Source: Scleromitrula shiraiana
Taxonomy: Eukaryota > Ascomycota > Leotiomycetes > Helotiales > Sclerotiniaceae
NCBI GenBank assembly: GCA_028455995.1
Contig: JABELC010000012.1
Coordinates: forward strand, 1,364,001 to 1,428,000
DNA: 64,000 nucleotides
Reading direction: 5' to 3'
Positions 11,119-24,284 of this stretch are shown here, piece by piece (position 1 is the stretch's first letter; each line of letters begins with the position of its first letter). Under the pieces are notes generated by a model that saw only the letters and a list, made by a program, of their open reading frames with translations, did not search any database and was not told the origin of the DNA. A program made the position numbers and the translations under genes.

Positions 11119-12307
11119 ATGTCTTCACCATGGAAGAAACAACCTGAGGAGGTAGCTGGAGCGGTGTTGAAAAGAGCTGAGTTGAGCAAGGTGAGATTCC
11201 CTCCGCTTTTTCTTTCTCCCCTCCTCCGCCTTCAATCTACTCTTCTATTTCACCTAATTATTACAGGATCATACTAATCTTTAATTATAGATGGCTAGGA
11301 AACTACAAAACCGACTTGCGCTGGCACAATTCAAAACTGAAAGGGGTTGGGAGGATCTTACTCTTGATACGATAGAGCCGAGGATAGAAGAAGAGCTGAG
11401 AAGAAGAAGACCAACATCAAGCAGACCGACATCAAGTGGAGATATGTTATCAGATTCATCATCCAGTACAACATCCGATTATCCATATTCAAATGGACGA
11501 ACATTACTCAGCTCTCCCCTTAAGGCTGCCGCTATATTTTCAGATAGAAATGGATCAAGTGGTAGTAGCAATGGACCTAGGAAGAGATCATATCACAATA
11601 ACTTTCAAGCTGCCAGCTCAAGCTCCGGTTCTCGTAAGAGAATTCGATCTTCACCAACACCTGTCAGGCCATTACGTCAACCCAACATGTCTTGGAAAGG
11701 TCATCAATTAGCACAGTCATCCCCTATCAAACCACGCAAACAACCTCATTTCACTACGTCTGCTGGTCCAGACATCTCTTTTTATAGAGGATCTTCACAT
11801 ATGCCAGATGATCTTACTTCTCCTAACTTTGCAGCTACATCCGAGGATGAGGATAATCACCTACCTTTACATTCATTCGATATTCGTCCATCATCTCCAC
11901 GTACTCCATCCCCTATTCGGAATAGAGGCAATCCACGTATTAAGGAAGGAAATGGCAGATTAGCTGAAGAAGAGGCCGACCTACTACTCTACCTTAGTAG
12001 TCCTATAAATCCTGGTTCACGAGCTACAATGCAACCACCATCTACACCGCCGTCGAAAAATCTTGCATTACCTTCATCTATGATGATTACAACTCCTTCA
12101 CAAACCTTCGACTTTGCCGATTTCGTTCATATTACACCTAGTCCTGCTCAAAATACCTGGACACCTAGAGCAGCCAAAACTCCTTTGACAGTAACTCGAC
12201 GACGTTTAACATTCGAAAACTTTCTTCCACCAAGCCCTTCAATGCGTGACAGTCCTGCTAAACATAATGGACTTGGAATGCAATTAGGCGGTGATCTTTT
12301 ACCTTGA
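11119..12307 (+). CDS. WHI5/NRM1-type G1/S transcription repressor
   Basis: Two exons, 11119-11190 and 11291-12307, encode 362 residues. Residues 25-60 contain the short conserved helix of the Whi5/Nrm1 family (PF08528 type): KLQNRLALAQFKTERGW followed by a Leu/Ile-rich segment, the part that contacts SBF or MBF in yeasts. The rest is Ser/Pro-rich and disordered, with many Ser-Pro and Thr-Pro sites (for example SPRTPSP and TPSPAQ) expected for a CDK-regulated inhibitor. A second conserved-looking patch near the C-terminus (TRRRLTFENFLPPSPS) resembles a docking motif. The family makes it a nuclear regulator of G1/S genes. Sequence alone does not say whether it acts like Whi5 (SBF, G1) or Nrm1 (MBF, feedback). 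Confidence 0.8.
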
Positions 12308-13771
12308 TTCGACGCTGACTAAATGATGGTTAACTATGCTTACTTTACTTTTGATGTATCATGAGCATCGACTTCTTTTCATCTTGACGATTATTTTACG
12401 TTGTACATGAAACCCAACGGCTGCTTTGAATGTTTTTTTCTTGATACGCACTGGCCGACAGGTCAACAGAGTTCTGGTGTTTTGAGGATACCTTTTTTGT
12501 GGTTTTGCATAGCCCTTGATCCATAACAGTGTTTTATTTGTATTTTACTTATTAAGTTGCCCAGAAAGAGGCTTTCTTCGAGTGGTCAGACAGAATATGA
12601 TGAGCGATTTGGTTTGGTTTGGTTTGGTTTGGGGAGGTTTTGGCACCTTTTTTTTTATATCACGAAAATTCGCGTTATCGTACGCGTTCGCTAAACCCTG
12701 TTATATTATAACCAATGATCATTCAATATTACACATACATCAATGATATATTCATACCATCCGTCCATACATCCATCCATCCATTTTAGCCGTACCGTAC
12801 TTTTGCTTCGTTTTTTTTCCACATCCATCCCTTGATAAGTACCGCCATGAAATCATGACATGACATAAAGTTTCTATCGCATCATCCAACTAACGAAAAT
12901 CGAGCACTAACGCAAATCAAGATTCGTATGTAATCCACCGACCATAGCATCATGCGATTAGCAAACCCATCATCAGCTCATGGACCCGTGCCCTCCCAAA
13001 ATGAGACGAGCTGGGATGTTTTCAGAAGAGATTGAAGATATGAAAATACTATTTATTATATATAATACATTGGATCCATACTATGCTATGCTATACTATG
13101 TCATGCTACGCTATGCTACGCTATACTATACGTGAAGAGAAACCATTAATAACTCTACTAGTGATAAATCTCCTCTCCTCCCACGATATCATGATGATTG
13201 TATCCGGGAGAGATTCCGAGATAGGGCCTTCCTATGCTTTTTCTTCCTAGGTAGTCTACACTTCTCCTATGGTTCTCCTACGGGTCATTAGGTCTCGGTC
13301 GCGCATTATTATTCTATTGATTTTTTCTCTGTTCTACCTACGTCTTTATCTATCTATCTATCTATCTATCTATCTGTGGTTGTTTTCTATGAAGTTGGTG
13401 GGTTGAAGATTGTATGGACCGCGATGAACTGGCCCTTGTTCCCAGATGGGAGTGTGATTCTCGCAGCAAATCCATCTACCCTCGATGCATCATGAAGGTA
13501 ACCATCTAGCCAGCTAACAGGTCCACTGGTCACTTAAGGCATTCTCCGCCTCATACCCCCATCAATGTTGACCTGAAAATAAATAAATAAATAAATAAAA
13601 TTCAAACACGAGCATGGTGAAGCATCGAAAATACGGTGATTGATATCAGAAGAGTACATTTTTTAGTATTTTGCACAAGAAAAGTTCTTTATCTCAACGA
13701 ACCATGCCATACCTACAAACACATCCTAAAACGCCAATATACCCAGAGTTTGACTTTTGCCAAATCATCTC
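12308..13771. other. Convergent 3' flanks of the WHI5-type gene and GAR1
   Basis: No gene is seen. Repeats include TTTGG at about 12606-12630, CATC at about 12766-12784, degenerate CTATG pentamers at about 13080-13130, TATC at about 13340-13376 and AAAT at about 13575-13600. An ACGCGT lies at about 12680 but is downstream of the nearest gene. Confidence 0.5.
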
Positions 13772-14590
13772 TTAACGTCCTCCTCTAGAAAATCCACCTC
13801 TCGAGCCACCTCTTCCTCCTCTAGGGGTGAATCCACCACCTCCTCCACCTCGTGAGAACCCACCGCTACCTCCTCTTCCACCTCTTGGTGTGAATCCACC
13901 TCTACCGCGTGGAGCACCTCCTCTGCCACCACCTCTTCCACCTCTCATTGGTCCACCGCGACCTCCTCTAGCACCACCGGCTCTCTTTGGTTTTGGTGCT
14001 CCTGGAGCTGGCTTTGGTTTTGGTAGGAATTTCTCCAACGGAAGAAGTTTGTCGCCGCCAATGTAGAATTTGTCGCCAGTTTTGAAAGAGGTGGCTTGGA
14101 TACCTTCGGTAGGTTTGATGGTGAAATATACTTGGTTAATTGGTCCGAGAATTTCGTCGACTTTACCAATTGAGGTCTAGATCTCGTTAGTATAATGAAT
14201 CCAAGTGGGAAATATTCCATTTCCAATTGACTTGCCTTGTTTTCTAAGTAAATTGGTGCGTTGAAGTATGGAATTTTCGTGTTGATCGATTCGCAAACAA
14301 TTTCTCCTTCACTGGCGTGGAGGAAAGATCCCATAGCTAAGTCAATTGTTAGCAATTGATCTTCTTAATTGAATCTAAAACCATCATACCAAATACATCT
14401 GCTGGAGGACCATTATCTCTTTGCTGGAAACCACCTCGTCCTGTATTGAATTGTTAATTGACTTTGCGCACAATAATTCTTCATAATCTAACATACCTCC
14501 ACCACGACCGCCAAACCCTCCTCCTCTACCTCCACTGAATCCAGCATTTGCGCCGGTACCACGACCTCTTGATCCGCCTCGGAAAGACAT
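13772..14590 (-). CDS. GAR1: H/ACA snoRNP subunit GAR1
   Basis: Four exons, 14497-14590, 14390-14440, 14236-14336 and 13772-14176, encode 216 residues. The plan is that of Gar1: an N-terminal Gly/Arg-rich domain (about residues 1-35), a central core that begins AMGSFLHASEGEIV and runs through the conserved IGKVDEILGPI, and a long C-terminal RGG domain. Gar1 is a core protein of H/ACA particles in the nucleolus, which pseudouridylate rRNA and snRNA. The intron at 14177-14235 starts with GC instead of GT (AAG|GCAAGT) and has a perfect TACTAAC branch site. The gene diverges from threonyl-tRNA synthetase across a 324-base shared promoter, both being translation-machinery genes. Confidence 0.95.
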
Positions 14591-14914
14591 TATTATGTTG
14601 TTGTCGACTGTTTGATAGTCTTTTGCGGGTTATTCTGAAGAGGTACAAAAATTGAAGCTCTTCAAAATTTCAAAAATTATTCCAAGCGAAAATTGGGTAG
14701 CGTGGCTATGATAGATTTTAATTGGTCAACGATAAAGTACCAGCTCCTGGCTGCAGTGACTAAGCAAGGCTATTAATGGCCCGAATGTCAAAAATGAGTC
14801 AAAAGATTGGGGGAATCAAAATAATTTAAACAGTAAGACATCCACCCCACCATCAACTTTACTGTACACGGAAAAGTACAACTAGACATTGAGAACAAGC
14901 TACCTCCAAATATC

Positions 14915-17330
14915 ATGGATCAAGCAAAGGATGCAGTCCAGAAGGTGGCGGATGGTGTCAAAAATATCACTATTGGAGAGAAAAAACCAAAAGTTCAAAA
15001 AGTAAAGAAGGAGAAAGGAGGGGATAGTGGGGCTGCTGATGGGCCTTTAGAATTGAATCCTGCACCACAATTCATTGCTCATCGCATAGAAGTTTTCGAC
15101 AAGTTGAAGGCCAAATACGATGCAGAGATTGCTGCGAAACCCCGAGAACCTATCACCATTACTCTTGCAGATGGTAGTGTCAAACAAGGTACATCTTGGG
15201 AGACTACACCTGCACAAATCGCCGAGGGCATTTCGAAGAGTCTTCTCAAACGTACGGTTGTTGCGAAGTTAAATGGAGATCCGGAACAATTGTGGGATTT
15301 GGAGAGACCTTTAGAGAAGGATTGTAAACTCGAATTGCTTCCTTTTGAAGATGAGTTGGGTAAAAAGGTCTTTTGGCATTCTAGTGCTCACATTCTGGGA
15401 GAAGCTTCAGAGAGAAGATTTGGCTGTAGTTTGTGTATCGGTCCTCCAATTGATAATGGTTTCTACTACGAAATGGGTCTGCCAGATGGTGGCTCTGTTC
15501 AACAAGCGGATTGGAAGCCATTGGAGACCTTGGTTGGACAAATTGTGAAGGAGAAGCAGAAGTTCGAACGATTGGTTCTTTCCAAGGAGGATCTCCTCGA
15601 GATGTTCAAGGACAACAAATACAAACAACATATTATTAAGGATAAGATCGCGGATGGCACATTTACTACAGTTTACCGTAATGGACCCCTTATCGATTTA
15701 TGTCGTGGCCCTCACGTTCCCAACACCGGAAGAATCGAGACATTCGCTATCATGAAGAATTCGGCATCATATTTCCTCGGAAACAAGGATAACGATTCAT
15801 TACAACGTATTTACGGTGTATCTTTCCCAGACAAGAAACAAATGGCGGAGCACAAGAAATTCTTGGAAGAAGCAGCAAAGCGTGATCACCGAAAGATTGG
15901 TAAGGATCAAGAATTATTCTTCTTCCATGATTTATCACCCGGATCCGCTATGTGGTTACCACATGGTACTCGAATTTACAATACCATCATGGCCTTCCTC
16001 CGAGAGCAATACTGGAACCGTGGTTACAACGAAGTTATCACACCAAACATGTACAATTCCGAGTTATGGAAGACTTCAGGACATTGGGCACATTACAAGG
16101 ATGATATGTTCACATTCTCTGTTGAAAAGGATACGTTTGCTTTGAAACCAATGAACTGCCCTGGACATGCTCTTATGTTTGATCATCGTGAGCGAAGTCA
16201 TAGAGAATTGCCATGGAGAGTTGCTGATTTTGGTGTTCTTCATCGTAATGAGGCTTCTGGTGCATTGTCAGGTTTGACCAGAGTAAGAAGATTCCAACAA
16301 GATGATGCTCACATTTTCTGCCGAGAAGATCAAATTAAGGAGGAAATTGCTGCTCTTTTTGATTTCCTTAAGGCCGTTTATGGACTTTTAGGCTTCACTT
16401 TCAAGTTGAAGCTTTCCACCCGTCCAGAGAAATATATGGGAGCTCTCTCCACTTGGGATATGGCAGAAGCAAAGTTAAAGTCTGCTCTAGATGAATTCAA
16501 AGCATCAGAGGGTGGTGTACCATGGGAATTGAATGAAGGTGATGGTGCTTTCTATGGTCCAAAGATTGATATTACCATTTCGGATTGTCTAAACAGAGAT
16601 TGGCAATGCGCTACTATCCAATTAGATTTCCAATTACCCGAGAATTTCGGTCTCGAATATGTTACTTCCGAATTAGCTATCAAGAGGGAAGAGGCACCTA
16701 AAGAGAACATTAAGCCTAAGAAGGAAGCCGACGTAGCAGCTACCGCTGATGATGCCAAACCAAAGGAAAGAGTAATTAAGCCACTCTCCCCAGGTTGTGC
16801 AAGACCAGTTATGATCCATCGTGCTATGGCAGGTAGTATCGAACGTTTCACTGCAATCTTGACTGAGCATTTTGCTGGAAAGTGGCCTTTCTGGCTAAGT
16901 CCTAGACAAATCTTGGTTATTCCAGTTGGTGTAGGATATTTCGATTATGCCAAGGAAGTGCAGGCCATTTTCCACAAGCAACAAATGTTCGTTGATGTTG
17001 ATCTTAGTGGAAATACTTTACAAAAGAAGATCCGTACTGGTCAATTGGCACAATACAACTTTATTTTTGGTAAGTGATGATTTCAATCGTACCCTATCTC
17101 ATTTGTGGGTTGAATCAACTACTAATTATTGAAAAATAGTCGTTGGAGATCAAGAAATGAATGGAAGAGAAGTTAACGTTAGAAACCGTGATGATACATC
17201 AAGTCAAGATAGAGGCAAACCCGTTCCATTGCAAGAGGCAATTGAGAAACTTGTTGCTCTTCGTGATGAGAGAAGATCGGACAATCCTTTCCCTGGTGAT
17301 GCAAAGGTTGAAAAGAAGGCTGCTGCTTAA
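14915..17330 (+). CDS. THS1: Threonyl-tRNA synthetase
   Basis: Two exons, 14915-17069 and 17140-17330, encode 781 residues. The order is a charged N-terminal extension, a TGS domain (around residues 85-145, starting PITITLADGS), the second additional (editing-like) domain with HSSAHILGEA near residue 154, the class II catalytic core with MNCPGHALMF near 412 (zinc Cys), motif 2 around LTRVRRFQQDDAHIF near 455, motif 3 with GSIERF near 640, and a C-terminal anticodon-binding domain that crosses the intron. A Lys/Ala-rich insertion of about 40 residues before motif 3 is longer than in bacteria. No mitochondrial presequence is visible at the chosen start, so this is the cytosolic form unless an upstream start is used. 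Confidence 0.97.
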
Positions 17331-19004
17331 GGTAGTTTAGTTAGAGATGAAGTGGGTGGGATTGATAGGGATAGGATGTAGGTAAATCACGAAAGAAATC
17401 CCGAAGGAAGGAAGACGCATCTTGAGAATCAGAGAAGAGATATTCATGTCTAATCTTTTTGTTATGCTAGATATTTCAACATTAAATAAAGACCAGATAA
17501 GACTAGATAAAAAAATGGAAAGATATTATACCACATTAGCAATCTATATGATCAGTGACGGCGCTGATGAAAAAGGTGAAAGTGCATTAAAAGAAGTAAA
17601 GTAACTTCATCGCCATTGTCTACAGTAGACACCTACTAGTAAGACCTCACAACAAGCAGACCAACCTCAAGACATGCAAAGCCATCACATCACAGATCCA
17701 AGCATTCTACTTCAAAAGCCCAGTTCTGGCATGTCATTCATTCATTCATTCATTCATTAATTCACTATCCACGAACCCATCTTGAACATTCCACTCCCAA
17801 CGATGCAGCCAGCTTCTTAGCTTCGGACAAATCTCCAACTCATCACCTTGTATTGCTAGAAACGTACCTAAATTCAAGTTATTGAATCTCTCTCTGAATG
17901 TCTATTCATTCTTGGAATAATTACTTAATTGATTAATTACTTTGATATCCATACGTAATGTAATCCAAACAACTCAAAAAAGAAAAATGTCTGTCTGAAT
18001 CGCTATACTGTACTCGAGTAATTAATTACCTGTAATTTGATGGAACATTTAAAAAACACGTGGTACTATTCATTAGTAGGCAGATATTCGAGAATAGAGA
18101 GATGAGTAGATTTATTATATTATATTATAGATTATAGATTATAGATTATAGATTATAGATTATAGATTATAGATTATAGATTATAGATTATAGATTATAG
18201 ATTATAGATTATAGATTATAGATTATAGATTATAGATTATAGATTATAGATTATAGATTATAGATTATAGATTATAGATTATAGATTATAGAATACACAA
18301 CTACCATCACACCAACACCATAACCATACCACCGCATCCCATCCGTTCGTACCCCCCGCCAATCGGATCCCCAAATACAGGCCGAGTATATCTGGGGACT
18401 TGGGTTGCGGGTGCATAGATCTTTGGCTTGCTTGCTTGCTTGCATACGTACTGGTGTAGTGTCTATCATCTCACTCTGTAGAGAGAGAGAGTGAGTGAGT
18501 GAGTGAGTGAGTGAGTGGGTGGGTGAGTGGCACTAACCAACCAACCAACCAACCAACTAACTAACTAACTAACCAACAGTTGACCAGCATGATGCGGAGT
18601 TGTGTTTTCGATTCTTACTTGCATGCGGTTTTGATGCATGCGGTTTTGATGCATGGATGGATGATTGGTTGGTTGGTTCTGCTGCAATGGTGTTGAGCTG
18701 TTGGAGGGGTGGGTTATCCACGGTTGTGGGGTGGGGTGGGGTGGGGTGGGGTGGTGCGTTTGATGTAACTGTTGTATGTATATCCATTTGTTTGTTTATA
18801 GGAACGTTGAGTTGGGGTTTTTCTTTCTGTTTTCTGTTTTCTGTTTTCACTTGTCTTGACTTGTCTTCACTTGATTTGACTTGACCACATTCCCTTTCAC
18901 CTCAGCCAATTATCCAACATATCATCCTCCCCATCCCCTACCATATCGCACCTACCGATACCATTCCCCACGCCAATCGATGACCGCGGCGCCAAATCCA
19001 AATC
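17331..19004. other. Microsatellite-rich intergenic region
   Basis: No gene is seen. The first about 300 bases are probably the 3' untranslated region of the synthetase. Repeats include CATT at about 17735-17760, the perfect ATTATAG array at 18124-18291, GAGT at about 18490-18525, AACC/AACT at about 18536-18575, a duplicated ATGCGGTTTTG at about 18623-18650 and GTGGG at about 18726-18756. Confidence 0.55.
18124..18291. repeat. Perfect heptanucleotide array (ATTATAG)x24
   Basis: The unit ATTATAG is repeated head to tail for 168 bases, exactly 24 copies, with no substitution that I can see. The absence of decay suggests recent expansion or active homogenisation. It is not a known fungal telomere unit (TTAGGG) and lies in the middle of gene-bearing DNA. 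Confidence 0.95.
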
Positions 19005-21055
19005 ATGAGCACGCCGTCGTCTCTCAGCCTCCTCCTCACCTACCTCCCCTTCCGCCTCTCCCCAACAGCTGAATTTCATACCGATCCCTCCTCGCCCACT
19101 TTCCAGATCCTCAATCAACGCTGGTCGAATATTAATGTTAGGATTCCGGGTGCGATTATAAGACCTGCTACTGAGGCTGATGTCGTTACTATTGTGAGTC
19201 TCCTTTCTCTTTCTTTCTTTCTTTCTTTCCTTCCTTCCTTCTTCTTTCGTGAGGAATTATAAGGAAGAGAAGGGCTTGTTCGATGGGATTTCGGAGGTTT
19301 GAATATATGTATGTGGATGAATGGCCATGGATTTATCATAATAGTAGCAATCAAAATACGACGCGATACATACCCATCATAACCACCAGACAAGCTAACC
19401 AAACGAGCAAGATCCAAACCGCGCATTCCCACTCCATCCCGTTCGTCCCCACAAGCGGAGGACACAGCCCCTGGTCCACCATCGATTCCTCGGGATTCCT
19501 GCTCGATCTCAGTCTCCTGAATTCCATCCGCTATGATCCCGCCGCCGAATCCGTGAGTGTTACTGGTGCCGTTCTGACGAGGGAACTTACCGCTGCTTTG
19601 AACGATGTGGGTCGATGTACTGGTACGTTTTGTTTAATTTTAATTTAGTTCTTTAAATCGTCATTGGGCGAATAAGGAAGGGAAGGGTTGGGTTGGGTTG
19701 CGATGAGATGAAGTGAGATGAAGTGAAATGAAATGAATGAGAGTAAGATTAACAACGAATACTCCTCCCCCACAGCTACCGGAAACGGCAACACAGTAGG
19801 CGTAATCCCCTTCTGTCTGCACGGCGGAATCGGCCCCCTAACGAGCAAACTCGGGTTCGGGTGCGAGCAGATCCTCGCCGCGACCATCGTCACCGCGACC
19901 GGAACCCGGCTGCACCTCTCCTCGACACACGAGAGCGATCTCTTCTGGGCCATCAAAGGCGCGGGCCAATTCTTTGGTGTCGTCACGAGCATTGAGCTGA
20001 AGACGTATCCGTTGAGTGTTTTTGGATCCGAGGATGGCAGTCATTTGATGAGGCATTTTATGTTTGGGCTGGAGAGCGGGGAGGAGGTTTGTGCGGTTTT
20101 GGAGCGGGTGATGGGGGATGAGAGGTATGATGCTGCGGGGATGATTATGGTGGTGGCGCCTCCGCCGGATTTTAAACCCGCACTTATGGTTTCTGTGCAA
20201 TTTTTGTGAGTTTGAATTTTTGTTTTTGGGGGGGGAGGAGATACTGAGGTTGGCGGGGATGAAATGAAATGAAATGAGGAGTGGTTGTTTGAGCTGTTGA
20301 AGTTTTGAATATTTATGTTTTATTCGAAAACATACTCGTATTAACCCACATCGCTAACCATGTATCTATCTATCCACCCAAAACAGCGATGACCCAACCT
20401 TATCACCCACCCTCTTCCAACCCCTCCTCGATCTCAACCCCATAATGACAACCTCCTCAACACCACTCTACCCAGACCTAAGCGAGCACCTAGATTATGC
20501 CTGCCAGAAAGGCGATTTCAAAAGATTCAGTCTGGCCGGATTTCCCTCATTCAACAGCAAGAATTTCCAGGACGTCATTGAGATTTATCGGGATCTCTTA
20601 GATACTTGCCCTGATGCCGGGGCTAGTGCGTATGGTTTTGAGTGGCATACTGCTAAGGGGGGTTCGCGGGGGATGGTGACGGATTCGGCGTTTGGGGATC
20701 ATGTTCCGGGGCTGTGGTTGTGAGATTATACTTTTGATTTTTGCCGTGTCTTACTTTCTTCCCTTGTGTGTGTGTGTTGCTTGTTCGATCAGAAACTAAC
20801 TGGTCGGATTTTAATAGGAATTGCTTCTCGTGGTATCATAAAGAAGAAAGTTATGATACAGTAGCTTCACATGAAGCTCAAGCTATTGCAGCTATGAGGA
20901 ATGGTTATACAGAAGAGGAATATCATGATTATGCGAATTGTAATCGGGATGATCCTATTGAGAGGAGATATAAAGGAGAAGGAAGGTTGGAAAAGTTGAA
21001 GATGCTGAAGAGGAAGTGGGATCCAAATGGTGTTTTTACGAGACAGTTGTTGTAA
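19005..21055 (+). CDS. FAD-dependent oxidoreductase, berberine bridge enzyme (BBE) family
   Basis: Five exons, 19005-19193, 19412-19622, 19776-20205, 20387-20719 and 20818-21055, encode 466 residues with consistent phases. The N-terminal half is an FAD_binding_4 (PCMH) domain with FVPTSGGHS near residue 81; the His is the one that carries 8-alpha-linked FAD in this family. ATGNGNTVGVIPF opens exon 3. The C-terminus is a BBE domain with the conserved YHDYANCNRDD followed by KRKWDPNGVF. The second Cys used for bicovalent FAD is not obvious. Such enzymes oxidise sugars, amines or secondary-metabolite intermediates; no substrate can be named. No clear signal peptide is seen, although the first exon is uncertain. 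Exons 2-3 are markedly GC-rich and introns long (up to 218 nt), unlike the neighbours. Confidence 0.85.
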
Positions 21056-22772
21056 CAGTTGTTGTAGTATAGTATGATACAGTACTTAGTGATTTAAGGA
21101 AAGGTAGGATGAAGATGAGGAGAGTCTCGAGCAAATCAATTTTCTAATGTCTGTTCAAAAATTGAACATTCAGAAATGATTTGAGCAGATCCATGCCCAA
21201 TGTCTACTTGAAATCCAAACATCTAAGTACTTTTGAAGATACTTTGCTTTGAAATGCCTGGGTATAGTATAAATATTGTGATGTTAAATATATGATTGAT
21301 TATATATCAACAGAATGGACATTCAAAATCTCATATCAAAAGCTCGTTTTTCGGAAATATAATCCGAATGATTCAAGTTATGCATTCCGTTATGCATTCC
21401 TTTATATTGAGATGTGCAATACTGATGCAGTAGTTTGTAGTAGTGTTGTGATGGTAAAATGAATAGCATAGCATAGCATAGTATAGTATAGCATAGCGTT
21501 AGATGGGTGTGGATATCCATGGATGGATGGATGGATGATGGATGGATAGATGGATGGATGGATGGATGGATGGATGTCCGGATGAGTATTTTTTGAACCC
21601 TTTGGTCTGTGACATCCCTACTTAACATTTAAAAGGCCAGTCCATTCATCAGTACTGGTAGTTTAGTGGTGTTTTTGGAGAATTCGATGGACGGAGAATA
21701 GATGGAGAATAGATGAAATGATTATCCTAGTACCGATATACAGTATTATAGTAAAATCGTTGATGATCTTGGAAATCTATAAGATGATAAGATCTCTCAG
21801 CTATTCCAGGGTTCATCTAGATACTAAATCTACTTATATTCTACCTCTCACCCGTAAAAGAATATTAGATAAAGTTACCGAAGGAGATTATTCTCGATTC
21901 GAGATGGATGGATATTGCAAATTCGGTGTATAATTATGATAATCTCTCATTTTTTTTTATTAATCAAAGTTTTCTTCCCGTTCATAATATAAATTCGTTA
22001 TATACAAATCGGAAGAACTCTCCAGATTGATTCATATATAGATGTTTTACTTAAGTGGGTATGTTTGGTGGATATTCAGTGGATACATAGGAAGAAAGAA
22101 GCATAGAAGCTTTTAAGATTCGGGCCATGGTATGTATGGAAGGTATGGTGACATGGATACTATTCTCAAAAATTACCTATGATAGATAGTGAGATTCGAC
22201 TCCAAAGACTGGGGGCGGGTTGCTTGTATATGTAATGTAGAGAATATATAGAGAATATATAGAGAATATATAGATACGTTATAAAAGTTATTATTAATGT
22301 TACCAGAAGATCATAGAAAAATCAAACTAAAATCAATCCTTGTGCCTAGGTAATTCTATAAATTCATTAAAACATGGTTAGCTTCATGTGGTTTATTTGA
22401 TATTCATTTTACCATGTGGATGCAATGATAATGATGTGGACTGAAAAGAGAAGTAGGAAGAGACAATTTTTATTAATTTACTTTCATAAATCGAATCTAA
22501 ATCGAGAAAGGGAAAGGAAGGACTCATTCAATCTTAAAGGTCCAAACATCCAAGATGAATGGTAAGCTGGGCCGGTATGCTGAATTTTATTACTTATAGA
22601 GATATTCACGATTGACTTGACTGCAGATATCTATCTTATCATGGGGGTGGGGGGTAACATACCAGTACTGTACATACATACATACATACATACATCATAC
22701 TAATAAATTCATACATACATACATACATACATACATACATACATACATCCATCATACTAATAAATTCATACA

Positions 22773-22810
<38 letters not shown>

Positions 22811-24284
22811 CAGGTCAAATGTATCAAACCAACTCAGAGTTATTATTCATCTAAAGGTTAGGTCTCTCTTTTATTCTGTTCTATTCTATTCTATTGATAC
22901 CCAAAGTTTCAATTGAGACCAATACAGAAAAGCATTTGCTTTCGTTCGACAAAGAGACAAAGAGACAAAGAGACAAAGAGACAAATGAATTGTTTCTTCC
23001 CTTGTGTTTGGTAAGCTTACCAACAATTACTATAATATTCTCTTTATTCATTCGTTTAAAACCATGGATGATGGATGATGGATGATGGAACAGCACATAC
23101 CCTGGAATAGCAATGACAAAGGGTTAAAAGGAACTGGAGGCAAAAAAAAAAAAGGCACGAGACAAGTTGTAATCCACGTCATGGGAAAACGAAATGGTCA
23201 AAAATAAGTGAATGAATCCTGCCTGACCTGGCTGATTACACTCTGGTATAGATTTATTATAGTAGAGCAGAGCAGATAGAATTGCTTTGTGCTACTCAGC
23301 CCAGCCCAGCCCAGCCCAGTCCAGTCCAGTCCAGTTGTATACACACGGTAGAACTAGAGTAATAATCATTGAATTAATAACTTGATTTCTTCAAAATTTA
23401 TATCTTCATAATTCTTTCTACTTATTTTAGTATCTACAACAAGAAAAGGATTATTAACATTAATAAAGTAAATATCAAGCTTAACTATTAAAAGTATTGA
23501 TCGAAACCAATCTCCGATTATTACCCCCTTTTTCTTACCTAGGGTACATCATTAATACATACATACTATATTATACGGAATAGATATCTACTACGTAAGA
23601 TCCTAGTTACAAGATTTCCGTTAACATCTACTTTTTATTTCAAAAGCCATAGCCATGACCATAACCATAACCATAACCATAGTCATAGCCATAGCCATAG
23701 CCATAGCCATCACCAACACCATCCTCACCAAAAACGAGTAACAACAATCATTGTTTATTTGCCTACTAAGCCAAGATTTACCCCCCCTCATATTTTTTTT
23801 TCTCTCTCTCTCTCTCTCTCTCTCTCCTCCCTCAGCTTGGCTTATGAAAAAAAGTCCCAAGTCCCACTATTTACAATAATATACCTTGATACCTCCAACT
23901 CCAAGTACATACATATAATATAGTACATACATATATTACATACATATATATAATATTCTCTTTATGTTTATCATTTTTAATTCATGTTTCACTCACTTCT
24001 CTCCCTATAGTATACATTACTCAAGTAGTGTGAATATTCATAGTCATATCATCATCATTCCTTGAATTGCCGCGTCTAATATCTTTAGTTTATAGCCGGT
24101 TCAACCAAATTTGGTTTAAAGCTTCCAGACTACTACGTCAATACATTTTGTAGCTCGACTTCAAAACCACTGTACTCTGTATTGTACTGTACATAGTACA
24201 AATAGTACAAAATCGGGACGCCTTACTTCCCTGAATATCATTTCAGTTATCCCGATCGAAAATTAAAACTAAATATATTTAGTT
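21056..24284. other. Gene-free, microsatellite-rich interval
   Basis: No gene is supported over 3.2 kb. Repeats include ATAGC at about 21465-21500, GGAT at about 21518-21578, GAGAATATATA at about 22230-22265, ACAT at about 22670-22750 (two blocks around a repeated ATAAATTCATAC), TA at about 22774-22807, AGACAA at about 22950-22985, GATGATG at about 23063-23088, CCCAG at about 23295-23335, CCATAR hexamers at about 23650-23710 and CT at about 23801-23826. The final 200 bases are the SLM1 promoter and include several GTAC palindromes. Confidence 0.55.

Noticed and set aside
13827..14066. Pro-rich plus-strand frame opposite GAR1
   Set aside because: It is the antisense reading of the GAR1 RGG domain.
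18124..18291. Interstitial telomere repeat
   Set aside because: The unit ATTATAG does not match TTAGGG-type telomeres.
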